A stretch of DNA of 39,387 bases from Colimorpha sp045597945 (GTDB lineage Bacteria; Bacteroidota; Bacteroidia; Bacteroidales; P3). A program made the position numbers and the translations under genes. The DNA lies in NCBI GenBank assembly GCA_045597945.1, contig JAZLLD010000078.1, positions 1 through 39,387 of the forward strand, in the 5' to 3' direction. Of this stretch, positions 1 to 8,365 are shown piece by piece (the first letter of the stretch is position 1; each line of letters starts with the position of its first letter). The notes under the pieces were generated by a model. That model ran no database searches and was not told where the DNA came from. It saw only the letters and a program-made list of their open reading frames with translations.

Positions 1-1691
1 TAGAGGGCGATGACGGCCATGCTGTGATTTGTTCCGTAGTCAAGATGAAGGTCACCGAAGTCCTGTGGTGTGGTGACGGTCCTGCTCAAACGTAGGTTAC
101 CACGGTCATCGATGGTGGCCCAATTGAAATTCCCTGCATGGTTTCCAGAGATTCTCATCGTTTCCACCAACGTGCCATCAGTTGTCCAATGCTCGATAAA
201 ATCGCTAACAGAATAGTGAGAGTCTTCTGTGTGGGCTGTAATGAACACATGGTCTTCATGGACAAAATTATTAATTTTTCTTCCATGTATATTTATCAAC
301 GTGTTTGATACTGCAAAATGCTGCCAAATGCCAGTTTCCTTATCACATTTCAGCCAACCAACCTTATCTCTAATTAAATCAAATTCACCTAAATCCGGAA
401 CAATCATTCTTCTCATGCAATCCACAATTGGTATATAGACATAATCACCACTGACATCTATCCCCTGGAATGGCTTCATACTGAACCCACCTTCATTCAT
501 AGATTGATGGACCTGGTTGCACCATAAAGGCACTCCGTCGGGGCTGAGTTTTAGTACAAACGAAGGATAAATTGTTTCTTTTATATGACTCACAGTAAAA
601 TATATAGAACTGTCGAAATAGATATGGCAAGGATAGTTGTTGAGCTCTCCATGATTGTTTTCTGAAGGACCGATACCGAAATACCCTACTATATAATAAT
701 TTCCATCGTCATCTAAGTCGAAATCGGTTATGCCATACTTAACATAAGGATTAATACTGTCTAAGAAATATTCATACGATGCGGCAAAACCATCTAACCC
801 TTGAACTAAATTGCGGAATGTAAGCAACTCCCATGATGGCGAGAATTTGAAGAATGTAAGGTATGCGATACCTTCGGATTTCTCGGTACTACCTGGAAGA
901 AAGATGTCGAAAGTGTCCGTCACATAAGAATTTGTAATCGTATCCTGTTTGTGAACCAGTATCCAGAGTGGATCTTCCTCTTGGCCTTCTGACTGAGTCT
1001 GACAAAGAATGACATTATTTCCCTCACTGTCTCTATGGAATCCCCCTTCTCCCCACAGGACGGGTTCTTCCTTTCGCACGTAATTCCCAGATAGAGAATA
1101 ATAGGGGCGCTTCCGTTCTTCAAGAAAGACTGACGACTGTACATTGCCATCCAGATCCAGTGTGGTAACAAATGTCCACCGACCAAAAGCAAAAGGCGGA
1201 TGGCGTTGTGCCAGGGGAGTTTCTTCAACATCCTGACTGCGGATCAATGTGTCGAAAAAATACAACCATGTGTTTTGTCTTGTTGAAGTACGGTCTTCCA
1301 GCCTAGTTTCACCTACAACAATGAGGCAGGAATCAGTCAGTTGAATAATCACGGAACGTGTGGCCTTATAAGAGTTCTGTACCACTCTACTCCACAACAA
1401 TGTGCCGACAGAGTCGAACTTGGCCACAAGCAATTTAGTTTGATTGCCAGCAGAGACCGTAGAATTGTTTACAATGGGCTGTCCATCATCCCAACAGCCA
1501 AACTGGCCATAAACGCCAAGGATGTATGTGTTGCCATCTGCATCGTATTCTACTTGCCGGATATAGTTGCCAGGGCTGCTTCCGTCTGTCCCGCCGAAGG
1601 CGCGAGCCCACTTCCATTCGCCGCCAGACGTCTGCGCGAAGGCAGACAGGCTGAGAGCGAAGAAGATAAATAATGAAATATACTTCTTCAT
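1..1691 (-). CDS. Large secreted protein, C-terminus outside window (partial)
   Basis: I translated this frame by hand: it is open from the ATG at 1691 down to base 1 without a stop (563 codons visible), so the gene continues past the window edge. It begins with a clear Sec signal peptide (MKKYISLFIFFALSLSAFAQ, cleavage after AFA). The mature part has recurring aspartate-rich, beta-propeller-like segments (DADGNTY, DLDGNV, DLDDDGNYYIVG, DDRGNL), each followed by short hydrophobic strands, as in Bacteroidota secreted proteins that describe themselves only as surface or T9SS cargo. An in-frame ATG lies 30 nt upstream (1721) but would put ten polar residues before the signal peptide, so I prefer 1691. 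No enzyme motif was recognised and the function is unknown. A sorting domain, if any, would lie in the missing C-terminus. Confidence 0.8.
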   Translation of the reverse strand, partial: MKKYISLFIFFALSLSAFAQTSGGEWKWARAFGGTDGSSPGNYIRQVEYDADGNTYILGVYGQFGCWDDGQPIVNNSTVSAGNQTKLLVAKFDSVGTLLWSRVVQNSYKATRSVIIQLTDSCLIVVGETRLEDRTSTRQNTWLYFFDTLIRSQDVEETPLAQRHPPFAFGRWTFVTTLDLDGNVQSSVFLEERKRPYYSLSGNYVRKEEPVLWGEGGFHRDSEGNNVILCQTQSEGQEEDPLWILVHKQDTITNSYVTDTFDIFLPGSTEKSEGIAYLTFFKFSPSWELLTFRNLVQGLDGFAASYEYFLDSINPYVKYGITDFDLDDDGNYYIVGYFGIGPSENNHGELNNYPCHIYFDSSIYFTVSHIKETIYPSFVLKLSPDGVPLWCNQVHQSMNEGGFSMKPFQGIDVSGDYVYIPIVDCMRRMIVPDLGEFDLIRDKVGWLKCDKETGIWQHFAVSNTLINIHGRKINNFVHEDHVFITAHTEDSHYSVSDFIEHWTTDGTLVETMRISGNHAGNFNWATIDDRGNLRLSRTVTTPQDFGDLHLDYGTNHSMAVIAL

Positions 1692-1762
1692 GATGTTTTG
1701 TTGTGATAAGATTTGTTTCATGATGATATGTTTTCTATCTTTTCGTCTTTGTTTCATAGAGA

Positions 1763-1795
1763 GATCACCGAAGGATCACCGAGAGATCACCGAAG
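1763..1795. repeat. 11-bp tandem repeat, three units
   Basis: Three contiguous 11-mers: GATCACCGAAG (1763-1773), GATCACCGAGA (1774-1784), GATCACCGAAG (1785-1795). They lie 72 nt upstream of the start of the secreted-protein gene that ends at 1691, so probably in its leader or promoter region. The unit matches no gene frame with coding character. The period equals that of the large inverted-repeat arrays elsewhere in the window, although the sequence differs. Confidence 0.85.
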
Positions 1796-2104
1796 GGGCT
1801 GGGCTCTTCTGTCATGGACGCGGTGCTGTTATTTCCTGAAGACATTCGCTTCATGATGGTATGCTTTTTAGTCATAGGCATGAATTGCATTTGTATTTTT
1901 CGGCATTTCTATATAAAAGACGGACAAAGGCCGCTTTCGTTGCAAAGATTAACATTATTTATGATTTTTTAACCTTTCGAAGATGCCACTTTCATTAGAG
2001 AAACCATGGGTGCGACGCCAGCTAATCTGCTGAGCCAATGAGCGCAACACCAGAAACCGGGTGACGGAACCAAGATTCAGCAAAGAAAGGAAATCAAATA
2101 TTTG

Positions 2105-2134
2105 TTTGTATATGTAAAAAAATGTGTATTTTTG
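2105..2134 (+). promoter_or_regulatory. Bacteroidota-type promoter of the TPR gene
   Basis: TTTG at 2105-2108 and TATTTTTG at 2127-2134, followed by C, with an 18-nt spacer. This fits the TTTG / TAnnTTTG consensus. The start codon is 21 nt downstream. Confidence 0.7.
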
Positions 2135-2155
2135 CAATCTCAAATATATTGAATT

Positions 2156-2956
2156 ATGAAACGTATATTCCTTTTTGTGGTTGTCATTCTTGGTGCCAAA
2201 TTCGCCTTGGGGCAAGCCTATCAAGACCGATTTGACGCCGCGCTGAGCGACGGAGATTTGAAAGCGCAACGCCAGGTGCTGGCCGAATGGATGGCTGACG
2301 CACCGGAGGATGTGGACTGCTACATAGCACGTTATAACTATTTTGTGAACAGCATTGGCGAGATTGCCGCCGCTGCCGAAGGCCAGCTACCGGAGGCCAT
2401 GGCCAGAACTGCCGATAGTGGTTTTGCCGTGATTGACGAGGCCATTGAGCACTATCCCAACCGGCTGGATTTGCGCTTCGGCAAGATTTATTTCTTGGGA
2501 GTTCTGCAGCAATGGGACGCTTTTGCCGATGAGATTGTGCGATGCCTGGACCATTCTGAGAAGATTGAGCATTTCTGGTTGTTCCCCAATGTGCGGGAGG
2601 GAATGGTGGACATGATCACAGAGTCGATGCTTGACTATCAGCACACTATGTTCGACGCTGTGGAGAATTGGGACCAGCCCACAGCAGCCGACTCGGCCAT
2701 GATGATGCGCATACGCAGGGTGGCAAAGCGGACGATTCAGCTTTTCCCTCGCGACATATACTCAGTGAACATTCTTTCAACCACTTACACATTCTTCAAG
2801 GAATATGAGTCGGCCATCAAATATCTGCAACGCGCCGAGAAAATCGACCCCAACGACATCACTGTGCTGTCCAACCTAAAGGGGGTCTACAAGATGATGG
2901 GAAAGGAGAAGCTGGCCCGCCAGTACGAGAACCGGCTGAAACAGTTGCAGGAATAG
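2156..2956 (+). CDS. Secreted TPR-repeat protein
   Basis: 266 residues with an N-terminal Sec signal peptide (MKRIFLFVVVILGAKFALGQ, cleavage after ALG), so exported to the periplasm or surface. The rest is helical. The C-terminal part (about residues 195-262) contains a recognisable tetratricopeptide pair: SVNILSTTYTFFKEYESAIKY followed by LQRAEKIDPNDITVLSNLKGVYK. TPRs are protein-protein scaffolds; the partner cannot be inferred. The gene has its own promoter (2105-2134) and is convergent with the acetyltransferase gene ending at 2992. No terminator is visible in the 35 nt between them. The long opposite-strand frames in this interval have no family signal. Confidence 0.85.
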   Translation: MKRIFLFVVVILGAKFALGQAYQDRFDAALSDGDLKAQRQVLAEWMADAPEDVDCYIARYNYFVNSIGEIAAAAEGQLPEAMARTADSGFAVIDEAIEHYPNRLDLRFGKIYFLGVLQQWDAFADEIVRCLDHSEKIEHFWLFPNVREGMVDMITESMLDYQHTMFDAVENWDQPTAADSAMMMRIRRVAKRTIQLFPRDIYSVNILSTTYTFFKEYESAIKYLQRAEKIDPNDITVLSNLKGVYKMMGKEKLARQYENRLKQLQE

Positions 2957-2991
2957 TCCGGGCACATCATCGCTAGCAATCAATCAATTAG

Positions 2992-3690
2992 CTAGTCTAG
3001 GAAGTCTTCGCGCACCACGCCACGTTTGACGATGGCGGCCGGATTGCCGGCAATGACGGTGCGTTCCTCCTCAAACCGGCCATGCACCACACTGCCTGCG
3101 CCCACGGTGGTGAAGGATGGCAGATGCACGCCCTTGGCAATGATGGCATGGCAGCCAATCCAGACATGGTCGTGGAAGACAATGGGGCGGTCTTCGTTGC
3201 AGCATTTGCCTTGGGAATCAATCAGATGGTGCTGATCGGTGTCCATCATGGTACAGCACCAGGAGCACCGTGTGCTTGGCCCGAAGGTGATATCCTTGTG
3301 GCAGACAATCAGCGATTTAGGGCCGATGTGGGTGTTGGCGTCCAGAGTAAGCACACCATTCTCGGCCACCTCTACGGCAGTGCCGGCACCCAGGTCGCAT
3401 TCGCCATTGATGATGACTTTGCCCCGCAGATTCAGCCGTGTGCGGTCGGCGCGGAAATTGGTCTGCTGATAGGTGGAGAAACCTATTTTGAAGAGACCGA
3501 CCTTAGGCTTATTGACATTGATTACGATATTGCCACCCAGGTTGTCGAATGCCGTGCGGTGCGACACAAGGATGGGCAGTCGGCAGGCTTGAGCAAATGG
3601 CAGCATCTTGAAATTGAAATAGATGCTGCGCGGCAAGGCCAAAGCGTATCGGCAGAATGCGAGGCGTTTCAATCGGTGGCGTTCGTTCAT
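2992..3690 (-). CDS. Left-handed beta-helix (hexapeptide) acyltransferase
   Basis: 232 residues. The central and C-terminal parts show degenerate hexapeptide-repeat strands (GKVIINGECDLGAGTAVEV, LTLDANTHIGPKSLIVCHK) and the typical acetyltransferase end: an active-site-like histidine region, VWIGCHAIIAKGVHLPSFTTVGAGS, then the AGNPAAIVKRG signature of WbbJ/maltose O-acetyltransferase-type enzymes. Such enzymes transfer an acetyl group from acetyl-CoA to a sugar, often in surface polysaccharide synthesis; the acceptor here is unknown. It is the last gene of a three-gene minus-strand run (flavoprotein, papain-fold lipoprotein, this gene), 36 nt after the preceding stop. No glycosyltransferases are nearby, so a polysaccharide role is only inferred. 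Confidence 0.85.
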   Translation of the reverse strand: MNERHRLKRLAFCRYALALPRSIYFNFKMLPFAQACRLPILVSHRTAFDNLGGNIVINVNKPKVGLFKIGFSTYQQTNFRADRTRLNLRGKVIINGECDLGAGTAVEVAENGVLTLDANTHIGPKSLIVCHKDITFGPSTRCSWCCTMMDTDQHHLIDSQGKCCNEDRPIVFHDHVWIGCHAIIAKGVHLPSFTTVGAGSVVHGRFEEERTVIAGNPAAIVKRGVVREDFLD

Positions 3691-3726
3691 GGAGCTAAAG
3701 GTTTGTAGATGGTAAAATGATGGTTA

Positions 3727-4407
3727 TCATTCAATTTTGAATTGAAGCAGGAAGGGCGACTTGGACATGTCGGAGGGGTTGGTTCCCGGCTGGCCTTGCG
3801 GAGGCGGCATTCCCAGACTGTCGAAATGGAGCTGCCAGTATCTGGGCAGATTGCCAAGGCTGTCGTTGAAGTTCATGGGCTGCATCTTGAAAAGATGGTT
3901 GCCCTGGTTATCGTAGAAACACTCATACACCAATTCGCTGCAATACATACGCTGGTTGTCGGCTGCAAAATAGTCGTCGTAGGGTTGACCCAGGAATTGG
4001 TGCATCAGGGCGACAAGCTTGGCAGTGTCGTAATCCACATCGACTAAGTACATGTCAAAAGGACAAACACTATCTGTACCAATTATATTTGTCAGGAAAA
4101 AATCAGCAAATGTGTTGCGCACTACGCCCCTGCAGGGGAGAGCCTCGATAACGAAAACTCCGGAATCGGTGCATTCCACTATGCCAACATGGGTGTAGCA
4201 CCCCGTGGCGGCGGAGATGGCTTGATCCATTTCGCCATTTTGGTCGCGGACAAACAGAAGGTTGCCTGTGCCAAGGCCATCGCAGAGCAATCCGTTGAAA
4301 TGCGTGGGTTCGGGGAAGGGCAGCTTTTCAAGATTGTGGCACGAAACCAGGATACATGATAACAGAATGATATCGAGCCATTTATTTATTTTATTCCATT
4401 CTGCCAT
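3727..4407 (-). CDS. YiiX-like permuted papain-fold lipoprotein
   Basis: 226 residues. The N-terminus has a hydrophobic stretch ending in LVSC (Cys23), a plausible lipobox, so probably a lipoprotein. The remainder matches the YiiX/YebB permuted NlpC/P60 (papain-like) family: GTGNLLFV, then YTHVGIV (His73, candidate catalytic His), VIEALPCRGV, a YDDYF motif, and YCSELVY (Cys156 nucleophile, Glu158). In this family His precedes Cys, as here. Members are thought to be amidases or thioesterases acting on lipids or cell-wall peptides; the substrate is unknown. The start overlaps the end of the upstream flavoprotein gene by 17 nt, so translation is probably coupled. Confidence 0.85.
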   Translation of the reverse strand: MAEWNKINKWLDIILLSCILVSCHNLEKLPFPEPTHFNGLLCDGLGTGNLLFVRDQNGEMDQAISAATGCYTHVGIVECTDSGVFVIEALPCRGVVRNTFADFFLTNIIGTDSVCPFDMYLVDVDYDTAKLVALMHQFLGQPYDDYFAADNQRMYCSELVYECFYDNQGNHLFKMQPMNFNDSLGNLPRYWQLHFDSLGMPPPQGQPGTNPSDMSKSPFLLQFKIE

Positions 4408-4906
4408 ATTTCATTTCTTCGCCGTTACTGTCATATTGTTTGCGCTTGCCGGTGAGCGGCTGGGTGAGGGTGATGCGGACCACGGTGGTGCGATGCAGAG
4501 AGCGCTGGATGCTGGGGATGAAATTGGCCATATTGTCGGGCAGAAAGCGCTGGCAGATAGCACGGAGGGCAGCGATTTTCTCTTCATCGTCATCCACGAT
4601 TTCAGCGAGGCCAAAGCCTATGGCCGACTGGAATTCGAGGGTGAAAGAGCCATCCTTTGGGCCTACAGTGGGCTTACAGCGGGACACGGCCGAGATGCAG
4701 ACATGCGGGTTGGCCTTGATGCAGTCCAGCTTCTCGCCTTCCGAGGCACAATGAAAATAAAAGGTATGGTCATCGGTGCGAGACATGGATATGGGCACGC
4801 CATAGGCAATCCCGTCGGGGCGGGTGAGGCTGAGTGTGACAAAGGGGGCTTTGTCCATCACTTGCAGTGCCCATTCGGCACTCATGGCTCTACTTTCTTT
4901 TCTCAT
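4391..4906 (-). CDS. NimA-like pyridoxamine 5'-phosphate oxidase-family flavoprotein
   Basis: 171 residues, the usual length of the FMN-binding split-barrel family that includes the 5-nitroimidazole resistance proteins NimA-J. Diagnostic segments are DKAPFVTLSLTRPDGIAYGVPIS, the FYFHCASEGEKLD motif (His52 corresponds to the conserved NimA histidine), a VGPK-FTLEFQSAIGFG strand pair and a C-terminal VVRITL strand. Chromosomal members are common in anaerobes and are not by themselves evidence of drug resistance; the natural substrate is unknown. It is the first gene of the run leading to the YiiX-like lipoprotein and the acetyltransferase. I saw no clear TAnnTTTG core upstream of it. Confidence 0.85.
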   Translation of the reverse strand: MRKESRAMSAEWALQVMDKAPFVTLSLTRPDGIAYGVPISMSRTDDHTFYFHCASEGEKLDCIKANPHVCISAVSRCKPTVGPKDGSFTLEFQSAIGFGLAEIVDDDEEKIAALRAICQRFLPDNMANFIPSIQRSLHRTTVVRITLTQPLTGKRKQYDSNGEEMKYGRME

Positions 4907-4963
4907 AATTGGATGCTATTAGGATACTTTAACGTATTAGGACTGCGATTATTGTATATTTTG

Positions 4964-4993
4964 TTTGCAAATCGAAAAAAAGTTGTACCTTTG
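4964..4993 (+). promoter_or_regulatory. Bacteroidota-type promoter
   Basis: TTTG at 4964-4967, an 18-nt spacer and TACCTTTG at 4986-4993 followed by C. It drives the small lipoprotein gene at 5086, implying an untranslated leader of roughly 85 nt that is AT-rich and shows no obvious stable hairpin. Confidence 0.8.
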
Positions 4994-5085
4994 CACTCGC
5001 AAAAAGGAATTATTTTAACAAATAAATTCGCTGCAACAAATTGTTAACAAGAGAATTATAAACAAACAAATAAACTATTATCACA

Positions 5086-5511
5086 ATGAAGAAAATGTTT
5101 TTTGCCGCTGCTTTGCTGGCTGGCGCAATGATGATGACCGCTTGCAACCAGAATGCTAACACCGAGGAGGTGATGGACACCATGGTTGAGGAAAATGAAG
5201 TAATCGACACCCTGAAATATGTTGCCAATCCCATGGGCGACGACCAGACTGTTGAGTTTCTGATTGCTAACGACCAGCTGGTTGGCGCAATGGCCAACGG
5301 CGAGGAGAAGGCCTGCGTGATGAAGAAAGAATCCATGGTTGTTTACGGTGAGGCTGAACCTACCGCTTTGGTTGACTCGCTGAAGCAGAGCTATAAGATG
5401 GTTAAGTGTTTCAACGCCAGCGTGGTTGACCGCATGAACCACGGCGAGAAGAACAACGCTTGGATTGTGCTTTACACCAACGAGGAGTGTGGCGGTTGCT
5501 GCCAGAAATAA
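5086..5511 (+). CDS. Small lipoprotein with Cys-rich tail
   Basis: 141 residues. Signal peptide with a good lipobox (MMTACNQ, Cys20), so predicted lipid-anchored after processing by signal peptidase II. A short acidic linker follows, then an alpha/beta region of about 100 residues. It ends in the cysteine cluster ECGGCCQK, with further cysteines in KACVMKK and VKCFNAS, which suggests disulfides or metal binding. I do not recognise the family. Monocistronic: own promoter at 4964-4993 and an intrinsic terminator at 5535-5560. Confidence 0.8.
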   Translation: MKKMFFAAALLAGAMMMTACNQNANTEEVMDTMVEENEVIDTLKYVANPMGDDQTVEFLIANDQLVGAMANGEEKACVMKKESMVVYGEAEPTALVDSLKQSYKMVKCFNASVVDRMNHGEKNNAWIVLYTNEECGGCCQK

Positions 5512-5534
5512 TCGCTGATTACCACAGAATAAAG

Positions 5535-5560
5535 GGCATCCACAAATGGATGCCTTTTTT
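5535..5560 (+). terminator. Intrinsic terminator after small lipoprotein gene
   Basis: 7-bp stem GGCATCC (5535-5541) / GGATGCC (5548-5554), 6-nt loop, then six T. The T-run overlaps the stop codon of the convergent HKD gene. Confidence 0.85.
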
Positions 5561-6080
5561 ATTTGTTGATGATGGGGTCGCCGCAAAAATCTTTGCACTG
5601 GCAATGGCGACATTTCTCGCCGCGCCAAACGCGGTCAAACTCTTCCATAGCAGCATCAATTAGGCCGGGGTCGTCGGTCAGGATGCCGGCTTCGAAATTG
5701 CGAGTCCCCTCCCCTTTCATGCCGATGCCCGCACCAGTGAGATTGGCTGATCCGATGTAGACTTTCTCGCAATCGAAAACAAGAATCTTGAAATGCACAC
5801 GGGGACATAGCGCACGTTCCAACTGACTGAAAAGCACTGGGTAGCGGTCGAATTCCTCGCGAAAGACCGGACCGGGTTCTTTGGCATGTATCAATCTCAC
5901 TTCCACACCCTTGGCGAGGAGTTGGGCAATAACGGCAAGGAATGGCATTGTGTCTTTGTTCACTTCGATGAACAAATCTTTGATGTCGGCCGTGCCAATC
6001 CAGAGGGTGTGCTTCACCTTCTTGGCCAAGGAAAGCACTTTGGTATAGTGATCGGAATCGGAGATGAACTCGGTGGACAT
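5559..6080 (-). CDS. Single-HKD phospholipase D-family protein with Cys4 tail
   Basis: 173 residues, no signal peptide, so cytoplasmic. One complete HKD motif: His96-Lys98-Asp103 followed by GS-N (Gly110, Ser111, Asn113) and TGAG. One HKD motif per chain is typical of Nuc-like nucleases that act as dimers; phospholipases have two. The preceding strands (VKHTLWIGTADIKDLFI, GVEVRLIHA) fit the PLD fold. A C-terminal cluster, Cys157, Cys160, Cys162, Cys166, looks like a zinc site. The stop of the upstream DEDDh exonuclease gene is only 3 nt before this start, so the two are probably co-expressed and may act on the same nucleic-acid substrate. That link is inference. Confidence 0.85.
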   Translation of the reverse strand: MSTEFISDSDHYTKVLSLAKKVKHTLWIGTADIKDLFIEVNKDTMPFLAVIAQLLAKGVEVRLIHAKEPGPVFREEFDRYPVLFSQLERALCPRVHFKILVFDCEKVYIGSANLTGAGIGMKGEGTRNFEAGILTDDPGLIDAAMEEFDRVWRGEKCRHCQCKDFCGDPIINK

Positions 6081-6083
6081 GGC

Positions 6084-6572
6084 CTAGAGGATTTGGAGCG
6101 CAATAGCCGCACAGGCCTCGGCATCGGCTAAGGCGTGATGGTGATTTTCAAGAATATAGCCACATCGCTCGGCGATGACGTCCAGGGTATGCTTGCCTTC
6201 TGGCCACACTTTGCGCGACTGGATCAAGGTGCAATGGAATTCGTAGTCAGGATAGTCCATCTGATAAACCCGGAACACCGCCTTGAGGCAGTTTTCGTCA
6301 AACATTTTATTGTGCGCGACCAAAGGCAGCCCCTCAATCAAGGGGGCTACTTTTGCCCAAACCTTGGGGAACACTTCTGCATTTTCAGTATCATTGCGTT
6401 TGATTCCGTGCACGCGTGTGCAGAACCAATTATAATAATTGGGCTCGGGCTGGATGAGAGAGTAAAAGCGGTCAACTATCTCACCTCCACGCACAATCAC
6501 AATGCCTACAGAGCATACGCTGGTCAGTTCTTTATTGGCAGTTTCAAAATCTATTGCAGCAAAATCGTTCAT
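6084..6572 (-). CDS. DEDDh 3'-5' exonuclease (DnaQ-like)
   Basis: 162 residues, a stand-alone exonuclease domain. Catalytic motifs are visible: Exo I DFET (Asp8, Glu10), Exo II HNKMFDENCL (Asp92), Exo III HHALADAEA (His145, Asp150), so the DEDDh subclass using two metal ions to remove 3' nucleotides. This resembles the DNA polymerase III epsilon or exonuclease-domain family, but without a polymerase fusion the substrate (DNA or RNA) is undetermined. First gene of a two-gene unit with the HKD protein. A -7-like element (TAATTTTG on the minus strand, 6595-6602) lies just upstream. Confidence 0.9.
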   Translation of the reverse strand: MNDFAAIDFETANKELTSVCSVGIVIVRGGEIVDRFYSLIQPEPNYYNWFCTRVHGIKRNDTENAEVFPKVWAKVAPLIEGLPLVAHNKMFDENCLKAVFRVYQMDYPDYEFHCTLIQSRKVWPEGKHTLDVIAERCGYILENHHHALADAEACAAIALQIL

Positions 6573-6594
6573 CTATTATACATTATTATATATG

Positions 6595-6602
6595 CAAAAT
6601 TA
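6595..6602 (-). promoter_or_regulatory. -7 element, exonuclease gene
   Basis: Minus strand reads TAATTTTG followed by C. The -33 TTTG is not at the ideal distance, so this is only a half-match. It lies 23 nt before the start codon. Confidence 0.5.
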
Positions 6603-6805
6603 CGAAGAAAAAATGGAATATTGAATTTTTCAATCAAAAAAAAGATTTTCACCATCAAGAAAGATGGCATTTTTTCGAATTCCGCACCATGAATCATGGT
6701 ATTTTTACGCCTCGTTCTCCATCATGCGATAAAAAAAAATACGAAAGTTAAGAGGTTAACTTATAGGAGCTAAAACCATCGAAGAGTAAAATATTTGAAA
6801 AAAAA

Positions 6806-6838
6806 TTTGTGTATATTGGAAAAAAAGTAGTAATTTTG
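6806..6838 (+). promoter_or_regulatory. Promoter of DUF1846 gene
   Basis: TTTG at 6806-6809 and TAATTTTG at 6831-6838. The 21-nt spacer is slightly longer than usual. Start codon is 35 nt downstream. Confidence 0.55.
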
Positions 6839-6873
6839 TATCCCGTATTTTTGTTAATTCAACATTTAGAATT

Positions 6874-8346
6874 ATGAAACACGGTTTTGATAACGAGAAA
6901 TATCTCAAGATTCAGTCTGAACACATCAAAGAGCGCATCTCTAAGTTCGGCGACAAACTCTACCTCGAATTTGGCGGCAAAGTATTTGACGACTTCCACG
7001 CAAGTCGCGTACTGCCCGGTTTTGAACCTGACAGCAAATTGAAAATGCTGATGCAGCTTCGCGACGATGCCGAAATAGTTTTCGCCATCAGTGCTCGCGA
7101 CATCGAGAAAAATAAAGTTCGTGCCGACCTTGGCATCACCTACGACGACGACGTACTCAGACTGCGTAACGAGTTCATGAGCCGTGGTTTACTGGTAAGC
7201 GGTGTCTGCATCACCCAATATAGTGGCCAACCCTCTGCCCAGGCTTTCCGTGAGCGTTTGGAACGACTTGGCATCAGCGTATATTATCTTTACCTTATTG
7301 AAGGTTACCCCACCAATGTGGACCTTATCTGCTCTGAGGATGGCTTTGGACGAAATGAATACATTAAGACTACTCGCCCCTTGGTTGTCGTGACCGCCCC
7401 AGGTCCCGGCAGCGGAAAAATGGCAGTTTGCCTGAGCCAGCTGTACCAAGAGAACAAACGCGGTATCAAAGCCGGATATGCCAAATTTGAGACCTTCCCC
7501 ATCTGGAGTATTCCTCTGAAACACCCTGTGAATGTGGCTTATGAGGCTGCTACTGCCGACCTGAATGATGTGAACATGATCGACCCCTTCCACCTGGAGG
7601 CCTATGGCAAGACGGCTATCAACTACAACCGCGACATTGAGATTTTCCCTGTGCTGAATGCTATCTTTGAGGGTATTTATGGTCATAACGACTATTATAA
7701 ATCGCCCACCGACATGGGTGTGAACATGGCCGGTTTCTGCATCTGCGATGACGATGTCTGCTGCCAGGCTTCTAAGGATGAAATCATCCGCCGCTATTTC
7801 GACGCACTCTGCAAATACGCACAAGGCAAGGCTTCAGAAAAAGAGGTTGACCAGAATGCCCTGCTGATGAAGCAGATGAAGATCACTATCGAGGACCGCC
7901 ACACTGTCACCGCCGCACGTGAACGTGCAGCAGAAGAGAATGGCCCCGCAGCAGCTATTGAACTGGAAGACGGCACCATTATCACCGGACACAGCAGCTC
8001 GTTGCTCGGCGCATCAGCAGCAATGCTCATCAACACGGTGAAGCACTTAGCTGGTATCGACCATGATCTCAAGCTCATTCCCCAAGAATATATTGAGCCT
8101 ATCCAACACACCAAGACCGGACTGCTCCACGGCAACAACCCAAGATTGCATACCGACGAGGTTCTCGTGGCCCTCTCCATGCTCAGCCTGAAGGATGAAA
8201 ACTGCCGCAAGGCTCTTGCCGCTTTGCCTCAGCTGAAAGGCTGCCAAGTTCACGCAACAGTTATGCTGAGCGAAGTTGACCAGAAGATTTTCAAAAAACT
8301 CGGCATCAACCTCACCACCGACCCTGCTCCTAAAAAGACAAAATAA
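6874..8346 (+). CDS. DUF1846 family protein
   Basis: 490 residues, close to the family's usual length. The N-terminus (MKHGFDNEKYLKIQSEHIKE, then RISKFGDKLYLEFGGK and RVLPGFEPDSK) is the family hallmark. A glycine-rich loop resembling a P-loop, TAPGPGSGKMAVCLSQLY, lies near residues 173-190. Crystal structures of members exist but, as far as I know, no reaction is established, so this is a conserved protein of unknown, probably nucleotide-related, function in the cytoplasm. Monocistronic, with its own promoter and the strong terminator at 8366-8397. An unusually long and well conserved protein for one without a known role. Confidence 0.93.
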   Translation: MKHGFDNEKYLKIQSEHIKERISKFGDKLYLEFGGKVFDDFHASRVLPGFEPDSKLKMLMQLRDDAEIVFAISARDIEKNKVRADLGITYDDDVLRLRNEFMSRGLLVSGVCITQYSGQPSAQAFRERLERLGISVYYLYLIEGYPTNVDLICSEDGFGRNEYIKTTRPLVVVTAPGPGSGKMAVCLSQLYQENKRGIKAGYAKFETFPIWSIPLKHPVNVAYEAATADLNDVNMIDPFHLEAYGKTAINYNRDIEIFPVLNAIFEGIYGHNDYYKSPTDMGVNMAGFCICDDDVCCQASKDEIIRRYFDALCKYAQGKASEKEVDQNALLMKQMKITIEDRHTVTAARERAAEENGPAAAIELEDGTIITGHSSSLLGASAAMLINTVKHLAGIDHDLKLIPQEYIEPIQHTKTGLLHGNNPRLHTDEVLVALSMLSLKDENCRKALAALPQLKGCQVHATVMLSEVDQKIFKKLGINLTTDPAPKKTK

Positions 8347-8365
8347 GTATTTGTATAATAGATCA

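Larger units (their letters stand above)
6573..6873. other. Divergent intergenic region
   Basis: About 300 AT-rich bases between the exonuclease gene (minus) and the DUF1846 gene (plus). It holds promoter cores for both directions (6595-6602 minus, 6831-6838 plus) and no credible gene. The short open frames in it have no family character. Confidence 0.6.

Noticed and set aside
1955..2269. 104-codon minus frame overlapping the TPR gene start
   Set aside because: It covers the TPR gene promoter and signal peptide region and has no recognisable domain.
3082..3708. 208-codon plus frame opposite the acetyltransferase
   Set aside because: Hexapeptide repeats and the AGNPA motif are on the minus strand.
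6686..6706. ACCATG/CATGGT hairpin followed by TTTTT as terminator
   Set aside because: Only 6 bp with a 3-nt loop and no plus-strand gene ending upstream.
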